Notes under the pieces: generated by a model
Told to the model about the DNA's origin: nothing
The model's database searches: none
What the model saw: the letters and a program-made list of their open reading frames with translations, nothing else
Part shown: piece by piece, positions 44,926 through 52,603 of the stretch
Numbering within the stretch: the first letter of the stretch is position 1
How the letters are laid out: each line of letters starts with the position of its first letter
Assembly: GCA_020025535.1 (NCBI GenBank)
Contig: JAHHRY010000001.1
Location: forward strand, 124,001 to 188,000
DNA: 64,000 nt
Origin: Oscillospiraceae bacterium
GTDB taxonomy: Bacteria > Bacillota > Clostridia > Oscillospirales > Oscillospiraceae
Direction: 5' to 3'
Made by a program: the position numbers and the translations under genes

Positions 44926-45867
44926 ATGAAACGCACGCTTTGCTGTCTGATGGCACTGTCCCTGCTTCTGCTGTCCGCCTGCGGAAGCACCCCCCTGCCT
45001 TCCGATCCCCCTTCTGAAAACGCCGTTACCTTTACCGACGATTTAGGCCGGGAAATCACCGTAGATCGTCCTCAGAGAGTCGCCTGCCTGATCGGCAGTT
45101 TCGCCGACATCTGGCATCTGGCCGGCGGCACCAAACAAATCGTCGCCACCGCCGAGGACACCTGGCGGTATTTTGACCTGCCTCTGAATGAGAACGTGGT
45201 CAATCTCGGATCTTCCAAACAGCTGAATCTGGAACAGCTGCTTGCCTGTGAACCCGATTTTGTCATTGCCAGCTGCAATACCGCTTCCCAAATTGCCCTG
45301 CAGCCCGCATTGGAAGAAATGGGGCTGAACGCAGCTTATTTTTCTGTCAGCACCTTTCAGGATTATCTGCGGATGCTGAAGCTGTGTACCGAAATCACCG
45401 GCTGCAGGGAAAACTATGGCACCTACAGCACCCAGGTGCAGTCTCAGGTAAACCACGCAATCGCTTTGGCAGACGGTTCCCGCCCCAGCGTACTGTATAT
45501 TCGGGCAAGCGGCTCCAGCTGCAAAGTCAAAAACAGCGAAGGCAGCGTCCTCGGTGAGATGCTTGCCGACCTGGGCTGTGAGAACATTGCCGACAACAAC
45601 GGCAGTCTGCTGGAACAACTCAGCATGGAAGCCATTCTGCAGGCCGATCCGGACTATATTTTTGTGGTTCTGCAAAGCGCAGACCCTTCCAAAGCCGAAG
45701 AAATGCTGGAAAACACGCTTCTGAAGAATCCCGCATGGGCAACCCTTACTGCCGTGAAAGAAGGGCGCTACTATGTGATGGATCCCAAATTATACAATCT
45801 CAAGCCAAACGAACGATGGGGGGAAGCTTATGCACACTTGGCCCAAATTCTCTACGAGGCGGAATAA
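44926..45867 (+). CDS. ABC importer substrate-binding lipoprotein, FepB/BtuF/FhuD class
   Basis: This 313-residue lipoprotein has a signal peptide with lipobox LSAC (C19) and a two-lobed periplasmic-binding fold of the class used for ferric siderophores, haem and cobalamin (DDLGREITVDRPQRVACL at the start of the mature domain). ATG 44926 has AAAGGAG upstream; longer in-frame starts lack this site. Its end overlaps the permease start by 38 bp. Coupling to siroheme synthase suggests iron, cobalamin or another metal/tetrapyrrole as substrate, which sequence alone cannot settle. Confidence 0.88.
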   Translation: MKRTLCCLMALSLLLLSACGSTPLPSDPPSENAVTFTDDLGREITVDRPQRVACLIGSFADIWHLAGGTKQIVATAEDTWRYFDLPLNENVVNLGSSKQLNLEQLLACEPDFVIASCNTASQIALQPALEEMGLNAAYFSVSTFQDYLRMLKLCTEITGCRENYGTYSTQVQSQVNHAIALADGSRPSVLYIRASGSSCKVKNSEGSVLGEMLADLGCENIADNNGSLLEQLSMEAILQADPDYIFVVLQSADPSKAEEMLENTLLKNPAWATLTAVKEGRYYVMDPKLYNLKPNERWGEAYAHLAQILYEAE

Positions 45868-46843
45868 GCAGCTGTTCTGGCTGCTGCTGTGTCTGCTGAC
45901 ACCGATTGTCGCAATTCTCAGCCTTTGTATCGGTTCCGTCCCTCTGACACCGGAGCAGATTTTCGCCGTTCTCACCGGTCAGGATACCACCTCCGCGGCG
46001 GCCAAAATTCTTCTCTACACCCGGCTGCCCCGCACCTGCGCCGCTCTTCTGGCAGGATCTGCCCTGGCGGTATCCGGCGCAGTCATCCAGACCGTTCTCT
46101 ATAACCCCCTGGCCTCCCCCGGCGTCATCGGTGTCAATTCCAGTGCCGGTCTTGCCGTCGCACTGGTTTGTGCCGTTTCCCCCTTTGCACAGCAATGGAC
46201 ACCTTTTGTTGCCTTTTTCGGTGGACTTCTGGGTGTCCTGATGGTCTTGGGACTTTCCGAACGTACCGGTGCCTCTAAGATGACGGTTGTACTGGCAGGC
46301 ATTGCCGTCTCCAATCTGTTCAGTGCCGGAATCGATGCAGTGGTCACACTGGTCCCGGATGCGCTCAACGGCGTCTCGGATTTTCGCATCGGCGGTCTGT
46401 CCGGTGTAACCATGTCTCAACTGGCACCGGCCGCCGTCATGATTTTCGTGAGTCTGGTGCTGATTCTTTCCATGTCGGAGCAGATCAACATTCTTTCTCT
46501 GGGCAGCGACACGGCGCAGAGTCTCGGTCTGCCGGTTCGCTCGGTACGTCTGATTCTTCTGACCCTCGCCGCCGCACTGTCCGGCGCAGCCGTCAGTTTT
46601 GCAGGACTTCTGGGATTTGTGGGACTGATCGTTCCCCATATTATGCGGCAGTTTGCAGGAGAAGAGAGCTTTCCGCTCCTGCTTTCGTCCATTTTGGGCG
46701 GTGCCTTCTTTGTCACCCTCTGCGATTTGCTGGCCAGAGTATTGTTTGCTCCCTATGAGCTGCCCGTAGGCATCGTGCTGTCCTTTGCCGGTGCGCCTTT
46801 CTTCCTGTGGTTGCTGTTTCGCCAGAGAGGGGGCAGAACATGA
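45830..46843 (+). CDS. ABC importer permease, FecCD/BtuC family
   Basis: This 337-residue protein has about nine to ten helices and belongs to the FecCD/BtuC permeases of siderophore, haem and cobalamin importers. Family segments include TRLPRTCAALLAGSALAVSG and GFVGLIVPHIMR. GGGGGGAAGC precedes ATG 45830, which lies inside the upstream gene. The stop overlaps the ATPase start (ATGA), so all three importer genes are translationally coupled. Confidence 0.93.
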   Translation: MHTWPKFSTRRNKQLFWLLLCLLTPIVAILSLCIGSVPLTPEQIFAVLTGQDTTSAAAKILLYTRLPRTCAALLAGSALAVSGAVIQTVLYNPLASPGVIGVNSSAGLAVALVCAVSPFAQQWTPFVAFFGGLLGVLMVLGLSERTGASKMTVVLAGIAVSNLFSAGIDAVVTLVPDALNGVSDFRIGGLSGVTMSQLAPAAVMIFVSLVLILSMSEQINILSLGSDTAQSLGLPVRSVRLILLTLAAALSGAAVSFAGLLGFVGLIVPHIMRQFAGEESFPLLLSSILGGAFFVTLCDLLARVLFAPYELPVGIVLSFAGAPFFLWLLFRQRGGRT

Positions 46844-47658
46844 TCACTTTGCAAAATCTTACTGCCGGATACAACGGAAAGCCGGTCATTCAAAATATCA
46901 GTCTGAACTTTGTTCCCGGAGAGGTGCTGGTCCTGCTGGGGCCAAACGGCTGCGGAAAATCCACGCTGCTGAAAGCCGCACTGGGGCTTTTGCCCCCCAT
47001 GAGCGGAGAGGTCTTCTATGGCGACACCGAAATCCGCCGGCTGAAGCCCAGAGAAATCGCGCAAAAGGCCGCCTTTCTGACGCAGAGCCGCAACACCCCC
47101 TCCATCACCGCCCAAAAAATGGTTCTCCATGGACGTTTTCCCTATCTCTCCTACCCCCGTCATTACAGCAGCAAAGACCATGCCATCGTACGGCAGGCCA
47201 TGGAAGTCACCGGCTGTCTTCCCTACGAAAACGTGAATGTCAGCAACCTCAGCGGCGGCGAACGGCAAAGCGTCTATCTTGCCATGGCGCTGGCACAGAA
47301 TACGGGCACCGTTTTTATGGACGAGCCCACCACCTATCTGGATATTCACCGCCAGCTGCAGCTGATGCAGACTGCCCGAACGCTTTCTCAGCTGGGAAAG
47401 GCCGTCGTTCTGGTGCTGCATGATCTGCCCATGGCGCTGGGCGCCGCAGACCGGGTCGCCGTGCTGGGGAACGGCTGTTTACAATGCTGCGACACTCCGG
47501 AAAACGTATTCGGCTCCGGTATTCTGGACACCGTCTTTTCCGTAGAAGTCCATCGAGCCGATACGCCTCACGGACCGCAATACTACTGCACACCGAAAAA
47601 GGAGGAAAACGAATGCCGCACTTTCCTATGTTCGTCGATCTGGAAGGACAAAATATAA
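46840..47658 (+). CDS. ABC importer ATPase, FepC/BtuD class
   Basis: This 272-residue ATPase has Walker A GPNGCGKST, the signature LSGGERQSV, and Walker B VFMDEPTTYLD, as expected for FepC/BtuD/FhuC-type importers. ATG 46840 overlaps the permease stop and has a G-rich site upstream. An earlier in-frame ATG is rejected because it lies deep inside the permease gene. Its last 46 bp overlap the start of the siroheme synthase gene. Confidence 0.94.
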   Translation: MITLQNLTAGYNGKPVIQNISLNFVPGEVLVLLGPNGCGKSTLLKAALGLLPPMSGEVFYGDTEIRRLKPREIAQKAAFLTQSRNTPSITAQKMVLHGRFPYLSYPRHYSSKDHAIVRQAMEVTGCLPYENVNVSNLSGGERQSVYLAMALAQNTGTVFMDEPTTYLDIHRQLQLMQTARTLSQLGKAVVLVLHDLPMALGAADRVAVLGNGCLQCCDTPENVFGSGILDTVFSVEVHRADTPHGPQYYCTPKKEENECRTFLCSSIWKDKI

Positions 47659-48965
47659 CCGTCGTGGGCGGCGGCACCGTCGCCCTTCGGAAAATCGAAA
47701 AATTAACTTCATTCGGAGGAAATATTCAGGTCATCGCCCCTGAAATTCTTCAGGAAATCGAGGAAATTCCGAATCTCAGGCTGCAGCGCCGCAAATTTCG
47801 TTACCGGGATCTGTTCCCACGCCCGGCGCTGGTAATCGCCGCCACCAATCAAAGTGACCTAAACCACAAAATTGCCCTTTTCTGCCGACGCAGACGGATT
47901 CCCGTCAATGTCGTGGACGATCCGGCGTATTGCAGCTTTCTCTTTCCGGCACTGGTGCAGCAGGGCAGCTTTACGGCCGGTATCTCTACCGACGGCGCCA
48001 GCCCTGTGGCAGCCGCCTACTACAAAGAACAGCTGCGGCAAATGCTCCCCAACCATCTGGAGGAAATTCTTCTCTGGCTGCAGGAGCAGCGCCCCCTGCT
48101 GAAATCCGAAATTCCCCGGCAATCCCAAAGAGCTGCCGTCTTCCGGAAGCTCTTTGATGCCTGCATCACGGCAGATCGTCCCCTGACCGCCGAGGAAGCC
48201 TCTGCTTATTTCACCCGCCCCATATCCGGCAGCGTTGCTCTGGTGGGAGCCGGATGCGGAAAAGCCGATCTGATCACCCTGCGGGGACTGCGGCTGCTGC
48301 AGCAGTGTCAGGCCGTCGTATACGACGATCTGATTGACACTAAACTATTGGACGCCGTTCCGGAATCCGCCCGCAGAGTGTATGTGGGCAAACGTGCCGG
48401 TGCTCATGCCGCTCCTCAGGAGGAAATCAACCGAATTCTTGTGGATTTGGCAAAATCCGGACTCCGTGTGGTGCGTCTGAAAGGCGGCGACCCCTATCTG
48501 TTCGGACGGGGCGGCGAAGAAATGCTGGCTCTGAAAGAAAACGGCATTTCCTGTCAGGAAGTCCCCGGCATTCCGTCGCCCATCGGCATTCCGGCAGAGG
48601 CCGGCATTCCGGTGACCCATCGGGGAATCAGCCGCAGCCTGCATATCATCACCGCTCACACGTCCGACACCGCCGACGGTCTCCCGGCGGATTTTGACGC
48701 GCTGGCCCAGCTTTCCGGCACGCTGGTGTTCCTTATGGGGCTTCACCAGCTTCCCAAAATCACCACACGGCTGATGGCCGCCGGAAAATGTGCAGACACC
48801 CCGGCGGCAGTTCTCTCAGGTGGAAATGCGCCCCATCCGTCCCGGGTGCGGGCCACCCTTTCCACTTTGGAGGATGCCGTCAAATCTGCACAGGTGGAAG
48901 CTCCTGCCATCATTCTGGTGGGAGATGTGGCTGCCATGGATCTGGAAGCACCGGATTCTCCCTGA
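47613..48965 (+). CDS. cysG: Two-domain siroheme synthase: precorrin-2 dehydrogenase/ferrochelatase plus uroporphyrinogen-III C-methyltransferase
   Basis: The 450-residue protein turns uroporphyrinogen III into precorrin-2 and then sirohydrochlorin (and possibly siroheme). The N-terminal part (about 1-200) has the NAD site VVGGGTVALRK and DDPAYCSF of CysG/Met8. The C-terminal part (about 205-445) is a SAM-dependent methyltransferase with GAGCGKADLITLRG and LKGGDPYLFGRGGEE. AAGGAGG precedes ATG 47613. It overlaps the importer ATPase by 46 bp, so metal or cofactor uptake and tetrapyrrole synthesis are expressed together. Siroheme and corrinoid synthesis share this branch, and the acs system needs corrinoid. 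Confidence 0.93.
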   Translation: MPHFPMFVDLEGQNITVVGGGTVALRKIEKLTSFGGNIQVIAPEILQEIEEIPNLRLQRRKFRYRDLFPRPALVIAATNQSDLNHKIALFCRRRRIPVNVVDDPAYCSFLFPALVQQGSFTAGISTDGASPVAAAYYKEQLRQMLPNHLEEILLWLQEQRPLLKSEIPRQSQRAAVFRKLFDACITADRPLTAEEASAYFTRPISGSVALVGAGCGKADLITLRGLRLLQQCQAVVYDDLIDTKLLDAVPESARRVYVGKRAGAHAAPQEEINRILVDLAKSGLRVVRLKGGDPYLFGRGGEEMLALKENGISCQEVPGIPSPIGIPAEAGIPVTHRGISRSLHIITAHTSDTADGLPADFDALAQLSGTLVFLMGLHQLPKITTRLMAAGKCADTPAAVLSGGNAPHPSRVRATLSTLEDAVKSAQVEAPAIILVGDVAAMDLEAPDSP

Positions 48966-48981
48966 GAATCATTGTCATTAT

Positions 48982-49014
48982 AAAAGCACCATCCCCAATC
49001 AGGATGGTGCTTTT
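48982..49014 (+). terminator. Terminator of the importer-cysG operon
   Basis: AAAAGCACCATCC pairs with GGATGGTGCTTTT around a 7-nt loop, about 17 bases after the cysG stop. Confidence 0.93.
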
Positions 49015-49076
49015 GTGTCTGTATCGCCCCGGAAACTGCTCGCAGCATCCAGCGCCAAAAGCAGGCAGCTTCCCAG

Positions 49077-49118
49077 AAAAAAACTGCATTGCAGATGATT
49101 TCATCCGCAATGCAGTTT
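49077..49118 (-). terminator. Terminator of the YczE-like gene
   Basis: AAACTGCATTGC pairs with GCAATGCAGTTT, with an inner GATGA/TCATC pairing, and is followed by T-rich sequence on the minus strand. Confidence 0.88.
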
Positions 49119-49140
49119 CTGTTTTATGGAATGGCGGCCG

Positions 49141-49809
49141 TTACTGCCGGGCTGTATTCTGAGGAGTTTCTGTTTCGGTTTTCAGCAGGGGTCTTGCAAC
49201 TTTTACGTTAAAGAATTCAATCAGCGGCCCCATAAAGAATGCCGTGATAATGGTGCCGACGCCTGCAATCGTCGGGATTTCCTTGGGAGCGCCGCCGGAA
49301 ATCAGGAAAACAACAATGCCAATGATGACGCAGACAATATCCGTACCTGCTCTGCAGTATTTGAACTTGCCCAGTTTCCATTTTTCTGTCAGTGCAATCG
49401 CCACCGCGTCATAGGGAGACACTCCCAGGTCAGCCGTCATGTACAGGGACGATCCGAAGCAAAGGACAACAATTGCAATCAGCAGGCTCACAACACGAAT
49501 GGGCAATGACATGACAGGCATCAGGATCTGAAGCTGCTCCAGCGTAAATTCGGTAACATATCCCAGAAAAAACAGATTGATAGCGGTTGCAATGCCAACA
49601 TTATGCCGGTCTGTCAGCAGGGCGAACGCCAGCAAAAGCAGATTGACAATCGCATACAATGTACCGAAGGAAATGGGAATCAGCGCATTCAGTCCGCTCA
49701 TCAGAGACTGGAACGGATCCACACCCAGCGCCGCATGTTTAAACAGGCCCACGCTAACCGCGCAAATAATCACCCCTGACAGGGACATCAGCACTCTTTT
49801 GGTCTTCAT
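49141..49809 (-). CDS. YczE/YyaS/YitT-like membrane protein
   Basis: The 222-residue protein has about five to six membrane helices and matches the YczE/YyaS group of unknown function (the DUF161-related fold). Family-like segments are the opening GLFKHAALGVDPFQSL and MTADLGVSPYDAVAIAL, an internal repeat of the same unit (A-D/A-L-G-V-x-P-[FY]-[QD]). The internal duplication suggests a transporter-like fold. G-rich sequence precedes ATG 49809. It is monocistronic with its own terminator. Confidence 0.82.
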   Translation of the reverse strand: MKTKRVLMSLSGVIICAVSVGLFKHAALGVDPFQSLMSGLNALIPISFGTLYAIVNLLLLAFALLTDRHNVGIATAINLFFLGYVTEFTLEQLQILMPVMSLPIRVVSLLIAIVVLCFGSSLYMTADLGVSPYDAVAIALTEKWKLGKFKYCRAGTDIVCVIIGIVVFLISGGAPKEIPTIAGVGTIITAFFMGPLIEFFNVKVARPLLKTETETPQNTARQ

Positions 49810-49932
49810 AGCGAACCCCCCGTATACATATAAATTCTAATCATCAAGGCTGTCAGGAAAGGGATTCCGATCACATATAAGCCGTGCGCGAACGGAACCC
49901 CGCCCTCTTCTCTTCCTGACACCGTCTGCCGC

Positions 49933-49964
49933 AAAAAATCCGCCATCAAACGATAGCGGATTCT
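49933..49964 (-). terminator. Terminator of the tRNA-Thr-tRNA-Tyr unit
   Basis: AATCCGCTATC pairs with GATGGCGGATT (one wobble) around a 4-nt loop on the minus strand and is followed by TTTTTTG. Confidence 0.85.
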
Positions 49965-49967
49965 TTA

Positions 49968-50051
49968 TGGTGGGGGAGGACGGATTCGAACCATCGAAGC
50001 ATATGCAGCAGATTTACAGTCTGTCCCCTTTGGCCACTCGGGAACTCCCCC
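49968..50051 (-). tRNA. tRNA-Tyr (GUA)
   Basis: A class II tRNA with a long variable arm. The acceptor stem GGGGGAG pairs with CTCCCCC, the anticodon GUA reads at plus-strand 50015-50017, and the T-loop is GGTTCGAATCC. CCA is encoded at the 3' end. Confidence 0.95.
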
Positions 50052-50068
50052 ATATTTGATTAGCTGTC

Positions 50069-50144
50069 TGGAGCCGGTAGACGGACTCGAACCCCCGACC
50101 TACTGATTACAAATCAGTTGCTCTACCAACTGAGCTATACCGGC
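50069..50144 (-). tRNA. tRNA-Thr (UGU)
   Basis: The acceptor stem GCCGGTA pairs with TACCGGC. The D-arm TAGCTCAGTTGGTAGAGCA is standard, the anticodon loop TTTGTAA gives UGU, and the T-loop is GGTTCGAGTCC. The 3' CCA is encoded. It is transcribed with tRNA-Tyr from the promoter at 50165-50193. Confidence 0.96.
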
Positions 50145-50164
50145 GGCTCAAACAGAACACGCTT

Positions 50165-50193
50165 ATTATAGCCAGTTGCTCCTGATTTGTCAA
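50165..50193 (-). promoter_or_regulatory. Consensus promoter of the tRNA-Thr-tRNA-Tyr unit
   Basis: On the minus strand TTGACA (50188-50193) and TATAAT (50165-50170) are 17 bp apart, ending about 20 bases before tRNA-Thr. Confidence 0.92.
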
Positions 50194-50809
50194 GTACTTT
50201 TCACCAAGTTTCTCATATTTTATTTCATGTGTTTCAGTATGTCTCCGGCGGTCAAAGATCTCTTGTCCCTCCACGAAATGCAAACAAATCCGGAGCATAC
50301 AAAGCTTGGGATTTGCTGGAGATTCCTTTCCCTGATGATCTTCTGACGCTGCTCCAACCGTTCCTGCCGAAGGGCATCTCTGTCTACATTTTCGTCCGGG
50401 AGCTTCCTGACTTGTATTTTCTTCAACTTCTTCGGTAACTCTACTGTAAGTGAATTTTATTGATCATCGTTGCAAAGCCATCATAGAGTCATTCCTCGTC
50501 ATAGCAGTTGGCATTGCATAAATATATATCCTCATCGTATTTGGAACACGCTCACTCAGCTGCATTCTCTCACCTTCCGGCGATATAAAGAGCCACATTC
50601 GGAACATCGAATGTGGCTCGACAAAGGATGAATAATATTTTGAAGTCTTGCTTCTAAAAGCTCCTCCTGCCGTCTCGACAACAATAATCGCTCCTTGGTA
50701 ACACATCTTTGTCAATGATAAATGATATAAGAATGCGTTAATTTTCTACTGAAAGAAAGCTACGCAAACAGTTTGCTCTGAGTTGCACCCTTTCGTAAAT
50801 CGTACATAC
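50194..50809. other. Gene-poor interval between tRNA-Thr promoter and the small membrane protein
   Basis: About 600 bp hold no gene I can support. Two minus-strand open frames (near 50220-50441 and 50464-50715) have no recognisable family and no clear ribosome site. One perfect inverted repeat is present, GAGCCACATTCG paired with CGAATGTGGCTC at 50589-50618, without a T-tract. It may be remnant sequence from a lost gene. Confidence 0.45.
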
Positions 50810-51052
50810 TTATTCTTTTGATTCGTCCTTTTTGTCTTCTTTCTCCTGTTTGTTATCTTTCATTGCTTTAATGATCTGATTTGTGGAAATCGCAATGCAT
50901 ACGCAAATGATAAGTGTACTGAAACCAATCGTCCGAATGCAGAGATCATCAGCCATACATATGTGATCAAAGCCAAAAGCACCCACATAATATCCTATAA
51001 CCGCCAATAAAATCGCACCAATTATTCTTTTTACGTTATCAAAATGAGACAT
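50810..51052 (-). CDS. Small two-helix membrane protein of unknown function
   Basis: The 80-residue product has two predicted membrane helices (about residues 9-25 and 42-62) and a highly charged lysine/glutamate C-terminal tail of about 18 residues (KDNKQEKEDKKDESKE). I recognise no family. Of two possible ATGs six bases apart, 51052 is chosen because AAGGAG lies nine bases before it. The gene is preceded by a long leader of about 340 nt behind a consensus promoter, unusual for so small a protein. Function is unknown. Confidence 0.72.
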   Translation of the reverse strand: MSHFDNVKRIIGAILLAVIGYYVGAFGFDHICMADDLCIRTIGFSTLIICVCIAISTNQIIKAMKDNKQEKEDKKDESKE

Positions 51053-51396
51053 TACCATTCACTCCTTATCTGCCGCTGCTTTTTGTTTAAATCTGTCATC
51101 AAAGCTCACCTGTAAATGCAGCCATCAATCTTTGCATCCGTCAGCTATTTTCAAATACTGTGCACTGCCGCTTTTACCGCTCTCCTTCTCCATTACACCC
51201 CCTGTTCCGACACACGCCCATGTAAAGCTGCACACTTTTTAAATTTCTGAACTTTCCATTTCCATCAGGATAATTTACAGACTGCACTCAATGGCCGCCG
51301 CAGAGGAAAACGCCATCCCCAATCGTGATGCAGGCCACATTGAGCAAGTGTGTTGTGCAGCATTCACTGTTATTTATGGCCGTTCCCCAGTTTTAT
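51053..51396 (-). promoter_or_regulatory. Long structured leader RNA upstream of the small membrane protein
   Basis: The minus-strand transcript from the promoter at 51403-51431 would have about 340 nt of leader. It can form two exclusive stems. In one, GGCCAT (51376-51381) pairs with ATGTGGCC (51333-51340). In the other, CTCAATGTGGCC (51333-51344) pairs with GGCCATTGAG (51287-51296) with one bulged base. Mutually exclusive stems are common in riboswitches and attenuators. I recognise no known class. It could also be an independent small RNA. Confidence 0.4.
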
Positions 51397-51402
51397 GGTA
51401 AT

Positions 51403-51431
51403 ATTATACAATTCCCGTTTTTATATGTCAA
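51403..51431 (-). promoter_or_regulatory. Consensus sigma-A promoter inside the gene-poor island
   Basis: On the minus strand TTGACA (51426-51431) and TATAAT (51403-51408) are exactly 17 bp apart, among the best promoter matches in the window. Confidence 0.88.
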
Positions 51432-51574
51432 TGCGTTTTATCGATTTGTGCAAACACAATGGCACGCCCCTGAGTCACTCCGTTTGATTCCTTCCGCTCC
51501 TATTTTCAGTGTGTCAGCCCGTTCTCCGACGATTCGGGGCTTTCTCAGAAGATGTCTGCTCCACATAAACAAAC

Positions 51575-51617
51575 GGGAGCTGCGCAGCAGGGCGTAAGCC
51601 CTTGCCGCGCAGCTCCC
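51575..51617. repeat. Long GC-rich inverted repeat
   Basis: GGGAGCTGCGC (51575-51585) pairs with GCGCAGCTCCC (51607-51617), with an inner AGGGC/GCCCT stem and a GTAA loop. It lacks a T-tract next to the stem but has GTTTGTTT on the minus side, so it may be a terminator or a stable RNA element. Confidence 0.6.
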
Positions 51618-51702
51618 TCATTCCACACCGCTTGAAGGCCGATTTTCGGAGACTGCATTCACATCTGCGGTTGGCGGATCGCAAGAAAACACCAAACAAT
51701 AT

Positions 51703-51738
51703 AAAAAAGTCCTAAAGCCGTTGCGGCTTTAGGACTTT
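51703..51738 (-). terminator. Terminator after tRNA-Gln
   Basis: AAGTCCTAAAGCC pairs with GGCTTTAGGACTT around a 5-nt loop and is followed by T6 on the minus strand, 28 bases past tRNA-Gln. Confidence 0.92.
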
Positions 51739-51765
51739 CACCTGAACATCATTTGATATCCAGAA

Positions 51766-51839
51766 TGGCAGAGGATGAGGGATTCGAACCCCCGCAAACG
51801 GAGTCAGAGTCCGGTGTGCTACCGTTACACTAATCCTCT
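51766..51839 (-). tRNA. tRNA-Gln (CUG)
   Basis: The acceptor stem AGAGGAT pairs with ATCCTCT, the anticodon loop CTCTGAC gives CUG, and the T-loop is GGTTCGAATCC. The 3' end encodes CCA. It is a single-gene unit with its own promoter and terminator. Confidence 0.94.
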
Positions 51840-51859
51840 ATGTTGCGAACAACATGGTT

Positions 51860-51887
51860 ATTATACGCAATTCTCAGAAAAAGTCAA
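51860..51887 (-). promoter_or_regulatory. Promoter of tRNA-Gln
   Basis: On the minus strand TTGACT (51882-51887) and TATAAT (51860-51865) are 16 bp apart, about 20 bases before the tRNA. Confidence 0.88.
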
Positions 51888-51952
51888 GTGCTTTTTTAAT
51901 TTTTTTCAAATTATTTTTGCACCGGCAAACCCGTCTTATAAAGAGCTCTCCA

Positions 51953-52501
51953 TTAAACTTCCCAAGGGAACGGTTTTCCCTTCAGAACAGAGGTTTTTAC
52001 ATATTGAAAAGTTTCCTTTTCTCCATGTTCTTTCAGCATCGTCAGGATGTATTCCAGTTCCCTGCGTGTCTGAGGGTGCATCAGCAGCCGTTCCCTGCTC
52101 CGTTCCATGTAACCCAAGGGAGAGGCATCGGTATAATTCTTCCCCTGATAGGTTTTGCTGGCTGCAATCCGGTCCATGACCATCTCCGCCAGATAACGCC
52201 GGGGCATGGGAATCGGCTCGTAGCTCTGACTTTCCAGATTCATGTCCGTCCAGTATTCATAGTGATGCCGATTGCGTCCCTTGTGATGCATCCATGCTTC
52301 AGAATAGCCTTTATCTTCCCGCTCCGCCGCATTGGGGCTGCGAGTTCCCTGATAATACTTTGCACCGGTCCAAAACTCTGTAGGAGAGTATTTGGATAAA
52401 TCATGGGTCAATCCCTGCCGGTACAGTCCTACACGAAAGCAGCCGCACATCACCAGCAGGCGATGGTGGGTAATGGTTTTAAAATGCTGCCAGGCTTTCA
52501 C
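51953..52501 (-). CDS. DUF5662-like protein of unknown function
   Basis: This 182-residue soluble protein matches my memory of the DUF5662 family, common in gut Clostridia. It is rich in histidine, aspartate and aromatic residues: HHRLLVM, LTHDLSKYSP, MHHKGRNRHHYEYW and DRIAASKTY. The HD-like spacing of these residues suggests a metal-dependent phosphohydrolase-type helical fold, but that is inference. GTG 52501 is chosen as start because AAAGGATG lies before it and family members begin at the matching lysine-alanine-tryptophan; an ATG 18 bases earlier is also possible. Confidence 0.75.
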   Translation of the reverse strand: MKAWQHFKTITHHRLLVMCGCFRVGLYRQGLTHDLSKYSPTEFWTGAKYYQGTRSPNAAEREDKGYSEAWMHHKGRNRHHYEYWTDMNLESQSYEPIPMPRRYLAEMVMDRIAASKTYQGKNYTDASPLGYMERSRERLLMHPQTRRELEYILTMLKEHGEKETFQYVKTSVLKGKPFPWEV

Positions 52502-52564
52502 GAATCCACATCCTTTCATCTATTACCAATTATAACGACCATTCGACAAAAAAGCAAGGCTGCC

Positions 52565-52593
52565 AAAAGCCTCATCTGCGGCACAGATGAGGC
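52565..52593 (-). terminator. Terminator of the CDF gene
   Basis: GCCTCATCTG pairs with CAGATGAGGC around a 5-nt loop on the minus strand and is followed by TTTTGG, about 11 bases after the gene end. Confidence 0.85.
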
Positions 52594-52603
52594 TTACTAC
52601 TAT

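Noticed and set aside
50220-50715. Two minus-strand frames (50220-50441 and 50464-50715) in the gene-poor island
   Set aside because: No recognisable family. The first has only a TTG start, and the second spans a perfect hairpin. They may be remnants but I cannot support a gene.
51300-51345. Short resemblance to a hexapeptide acetyltransferase (CITIGDGVFL) on the minus strand
   Set aside because: Only about ten residues match, with stop codons close by; it overlaps the predicted leader stems and is probably chance.
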